Positions 61,626 through 64,000 of a stretch of DNA of 64,000 nucleotides are shown here, one piece after another. The DNA lies in the NCBI GenBank assembly GCA_027073495.1, contig JALSVQ010000192.1, positions 1 to 64,000 of the forward strand. The letters are read 5' to 3'. The position numbers and the translations under genes are program-made. This DNA comes from Flavobacteriaceae bacterium. Its GTDB lineage: Bacteria; Bacteroidota; Bacteroidia; Flavobacteriales; Flavobacteriaceae. Numbering within the stretch: the first letter of the stretch is position 1; every line of letters starts with the position of its first letter. The notes under the pieces were generated by a model. That model made no database searches, was not told the origin of the DNA, and saw nothing but the letters and a program-made list of their open reading frames with translations.

Positions 61626-62307
61626 CTGTTTTACGACTTCTTATAATCAATCGTAATGCTTCTTTTTTGCTCAAGTTACTGAGTGCTGTTTTATTTACAA
61701 AATCAATAACCCAAGCAGGATTCGTTTTACTGTACTCTCTAAGAATCCAACCGATTGCTTTATTGATAAAAAATTCATTTGAACCGAGAAGTGAATCAAT
61801 AATATAAACTAAAAAAGCAGTATCCAATTCATCTTTATATTTGAGCTGAAATAGTAGTGCGGAACGTTGGAGCCAAATATTGTTTGAAGCAAGCCAACGC
61901 TGAATGATTTTGTCTCTTTCTTGTGGAAATTGCTTAAAATAGGAACTTACAAGTTTTGTTGCAATAAAATCTACGGTGTCCCACCACGATTTGTTATTAA
62001 TCATAAATTCCAGTAGTTCAATGTCGTTTATTTGAAATTGATTGGAATATTTGAATACGAATTCTTGTGCAAAATAGTGGTATTCTCTCTTGTTTTCTTT
62101 CCAAAGTAATGTTGTTATCTGTTTTAACTCTTTTTTTGGAGGTAAATATTTTTTGACAAGAAAAGGTTGTTGAATTTTGCGTCTTTTGGGTGTTTTGATG
62201 CCATAAAACGCAAATTTATTTTTCATATATGCTTGCTGACCAATCGCAATATCAGAATTAGCATGCGATTCAAATGCTGATTTTAGTGTGTTTATGTAAG
62301 TGTTCAT
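61615..62307 (-). CDS. DNA alkylation repair protein (AlkD-like HEAT repeat)
   Basis: FYGIKTPKRRKIQQPF...REYHYFAQEFVFK...SWWDTVDFIATKLV...NIWLQRSALLFQLKYK...FFINKAIGWILREYSKTNPAWVIDFV. Confidence 0.9.
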   Translation of the reverse strand: MNTYINTLKSAFESHANSDIAIGQQAYMKNKFAFYGIKTPKRRKIQQPFLVKKYLPPKKELKQITTLLWKENKREYHYFAQEFVFKYSNQFQINDIELLEFMINNKSWWDTVDFIATKLVSSYFKQFPQERDKIIQRWLASNNIWLQRSALLFQLKYKDELDTAFLVYIIDSLLGSNEFFINKAIGWILREYSKTNPAWVIDFVNKTALSNLSKKEALRLIIRSRKTAIH

Positions 62308-62331
62308 ATTGACAATAAATAATGTTTAATA

Positions 62332-62372
62332 AAAAAACGCAATACAATTGAACAGATTGTATTGCGTTTTTT
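62332..62372. terminator. Strong hairpin terminator (downstream of rny on the minus strand)
   Basis: aaaaaacgcaatacaat-tgaacag-attgtattgcgtttttt. Confidence 0.8.
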
Positions 62373-62420
62373 ATAATTTTCACTGAGATAGTATTAATAA
62401 TTTCTCAGAGACTAAGCTGA

Positions 62421-63989
62421 TTATTTTGCGATATTTACAGCGCGTGTTTCGCGTATTACAGTCACTTTTACCTGACCAGGATACGTCATCTCAGTTTGTA
62501 TTTTTTGTGATATTTCAAAAGATAAACGAGCTGCTGTAGCGTCATCTACTTTTTCACTTTCTACCATCACACGAAGTTCTCTACCGGCTTGTATAGCGTA
62601 GGCTTTTTGTACACCTGTAAAGCCAAAAGCGACATCTTCAAGATCTTTTAGACGTTGAATGTATGAATCCAATACTTGACGTCTTGCTCCGGGTCTTGCT
62701 CCAGAAATAGCATCACAGACTTGTACAATAGGAGCGTAAAGTGATTTCATTTCTACTTCATCGTGATGGGCTCCAATAGCATTACAAATAACATCTTTCT
62801 CTCCGTATTTTTCTGCCCATTGCATACCTAAAATAGCATGTGGTGTTTCTGCTTCTTCAGTTGGTACTTTACCAATATCGTGTAAAAGACCAGCACGTTT
62901 AGCTAGTTTTGGGTTCAATCCTAACTCTGATGCCATAGTGCCACATAATTTGGCTACTTCGCGAGAGTGTTGTAATAAATTCTGACCATAAGAAGAGCGG
63001 AATTTCATTCTACCAATCGTTTTTATCAATTCAGGATGTAAACCGTGAATACCTAATTCTACAACAGTACGTTTTCCTACTTCTGCAATTTCTTGATTGA
63101 TTTGTTTTGTGGTTTTATTTACAATTTCTTCTATACGTGCAGGATGTATTCTTCCGTCTGTAACCAAGCGGTGCATAGATAGTCTTGCAATCTCACGACG
63201 TACAGGGTCAAAACAAGAAAGTATAATAGCCTCTGGTGTATCATCTACTATTATTTCAACTCCTGTTGCAGCTTCTAATGCTCTAATGTTTCTACCTTCA
63301 CGACCGATAATACGTCCTTTTACATCATCAGATTCCAAATTGAATACAGAAACACAATTTTCTACAGATTCTTCTACACCAATACGCTGAATGGTGTTGA
63401 TGATAATTTTTTTAGCATCTTGTTGTGCTGTTAGCTTAGCTTCTTCCATTGTGTTTTGGATATAAGCTAAAGCATCTGTTTTGGCTTCTTCTTTTAGAGA
63501 TGTTACCAATTCTTTTTTTGCTTCGTCAGCAGATAAACCAGAAATTGTTTCTAATTTTTCTATCTGTTTGCGATGTGTTTTTTCTACTTCGGTATTTTTT
63601 TTGTCTAAAAATTCTAATTTATAATCAAAGTCTTTTTCCTTTGCTTCAAGGTCTTTATTGAGACGTGTTGTTTTTTGCACTTCTTTATTAAGATTTGCTT
63701 CTTTGTCACGGACACGTTTTTCAATATCGCTTATTTTGCGTTCTCTATTGCTTATTACTTTTTCGTGCTCAGACTTGAGCTCAATAAAGCGTTCTTTAGC
63801 CTGTAAGTATTTTTCTTTTTTGATACGTTCGCCCTCTTTATTAGCATCTTTTATAATGCGCGAAGCGTTTTTCTTAGCTTTGTTGACTAAGCTATTGGCA
63901 CTTCCTTTTGCTAAGAATTTGCTTATAAAAAATCCGATTGCTATTCCTACGACAGCAGCTATTATTGTATAAAGTATTAAATTTTCCAT
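62421..63989 (-). CDS. rny: Ribonuclease Y
   Basis: N-terminal TM, coiled coil, KH domain [31 protein letters not shown] domain [12 protein letters not shown]. Confidence 0.96.
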   Translation of the reverse strand: MENLILYTIIAAVVGIAIGFFISKFLAKGSANSLVNKAKKNASRIIKDANKEGERIKKEKYLQAKERFIELKSEHEKVISNRERKISDIEKRVRDKEANLNKEVQKTTRLNKDLEAKEKDFDYKLEFLDKKNTEVEKTHRKQIEKLETISGLSADEAKKELVTSLKEEAKTDALAYIQNTMEEAKLTAQQDAKKIIINTIQRIGVEESVENCVSVFNLESDDVKGRIIGREGRNIRALEAATGVEIIVDDTPEAIILSCFDPVRREIARLSMHRLVTDGRIHPARIEEIVNKTTKQINQEIAEVGKRTVVELGIHGLHPELIKTIGRMKFRSSYGQNLLQHSREVAKLCGTMASELGLNPKLAKRAGLLHDIGKVPTEEAETPHAILGMQWAEKYGEKDVICNAIGAHHDEVEMKSLYAPIVQVCDAISGARPGARRQVLDSYIQRLKDLEDVAFGFTGVQKAYAIQAGRELRVMVESEKVDDATAARLSFEISQKIQTEMTYPGQVKVTVIRETRAVNIAK

Positions 63990-64000
63990 GTTGTTATTTT

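Noticed and set aside
1-64000. Search for CRISPR arrays, IS elements, prophage, toxin-antitoxin and restriction or other defence systems
   Set aside because: No regularly spaced direct repeats, transposase, integrase, phage structural or defence-family motifs seen in the supplied translations.

Overview
64 kb of AT-rich chromosome. Gene content, T9SS C-terminal sorting domains, fused SecDF, split transketolase and TAnnTTTG promoters place it in Bacteroidota, most likely a flavobacterium. Most of it is housekeeping: pcrA/uvrD, recR, dnaB, uvrB, prfB, secDF, mdh, gdhA, miaA, mnmA, rpmE2, rny, a three-tRNA cluster and a 2-oxoacid dehydrogenase E1 fusion. Accessory islands are an RHS gene plus a repeat-rich secreted protein at the left edge, a Coq4-like/DUF4173/DUF1361 membrane cluster (about 10.9-14.8 kb), and a DUF1800/DUF1501/F5-8C/T9SS-B secretion cluster (20.2-26.3 kb). 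I saw no prophage, IS element, CRISPR array or known defence system. Most interesting observations: (1) pcrA, recR, dnaB and uvrB all have the arrangement TAnnTTTG-N4-ATG, which predicts leaderless mRNAs; (2) prfB keeps the UAU-CUU-UGA-C +1 frameshift site but has no upstream Shine-Dalgarno-like stimulator; (3) a protein with the exact Coq4 motif HDxxH-x11-E sits in a regulator-linked operon whose two promoters carry mutually reverse-complementary 15-nt inverted repeats; (4) two genes appear to be decaying (a CHAP-like gene and a membrane protein); (5) several dispersed intergenic repeats. All calls come from reading the sequence and the supplied translations; no database search was run.
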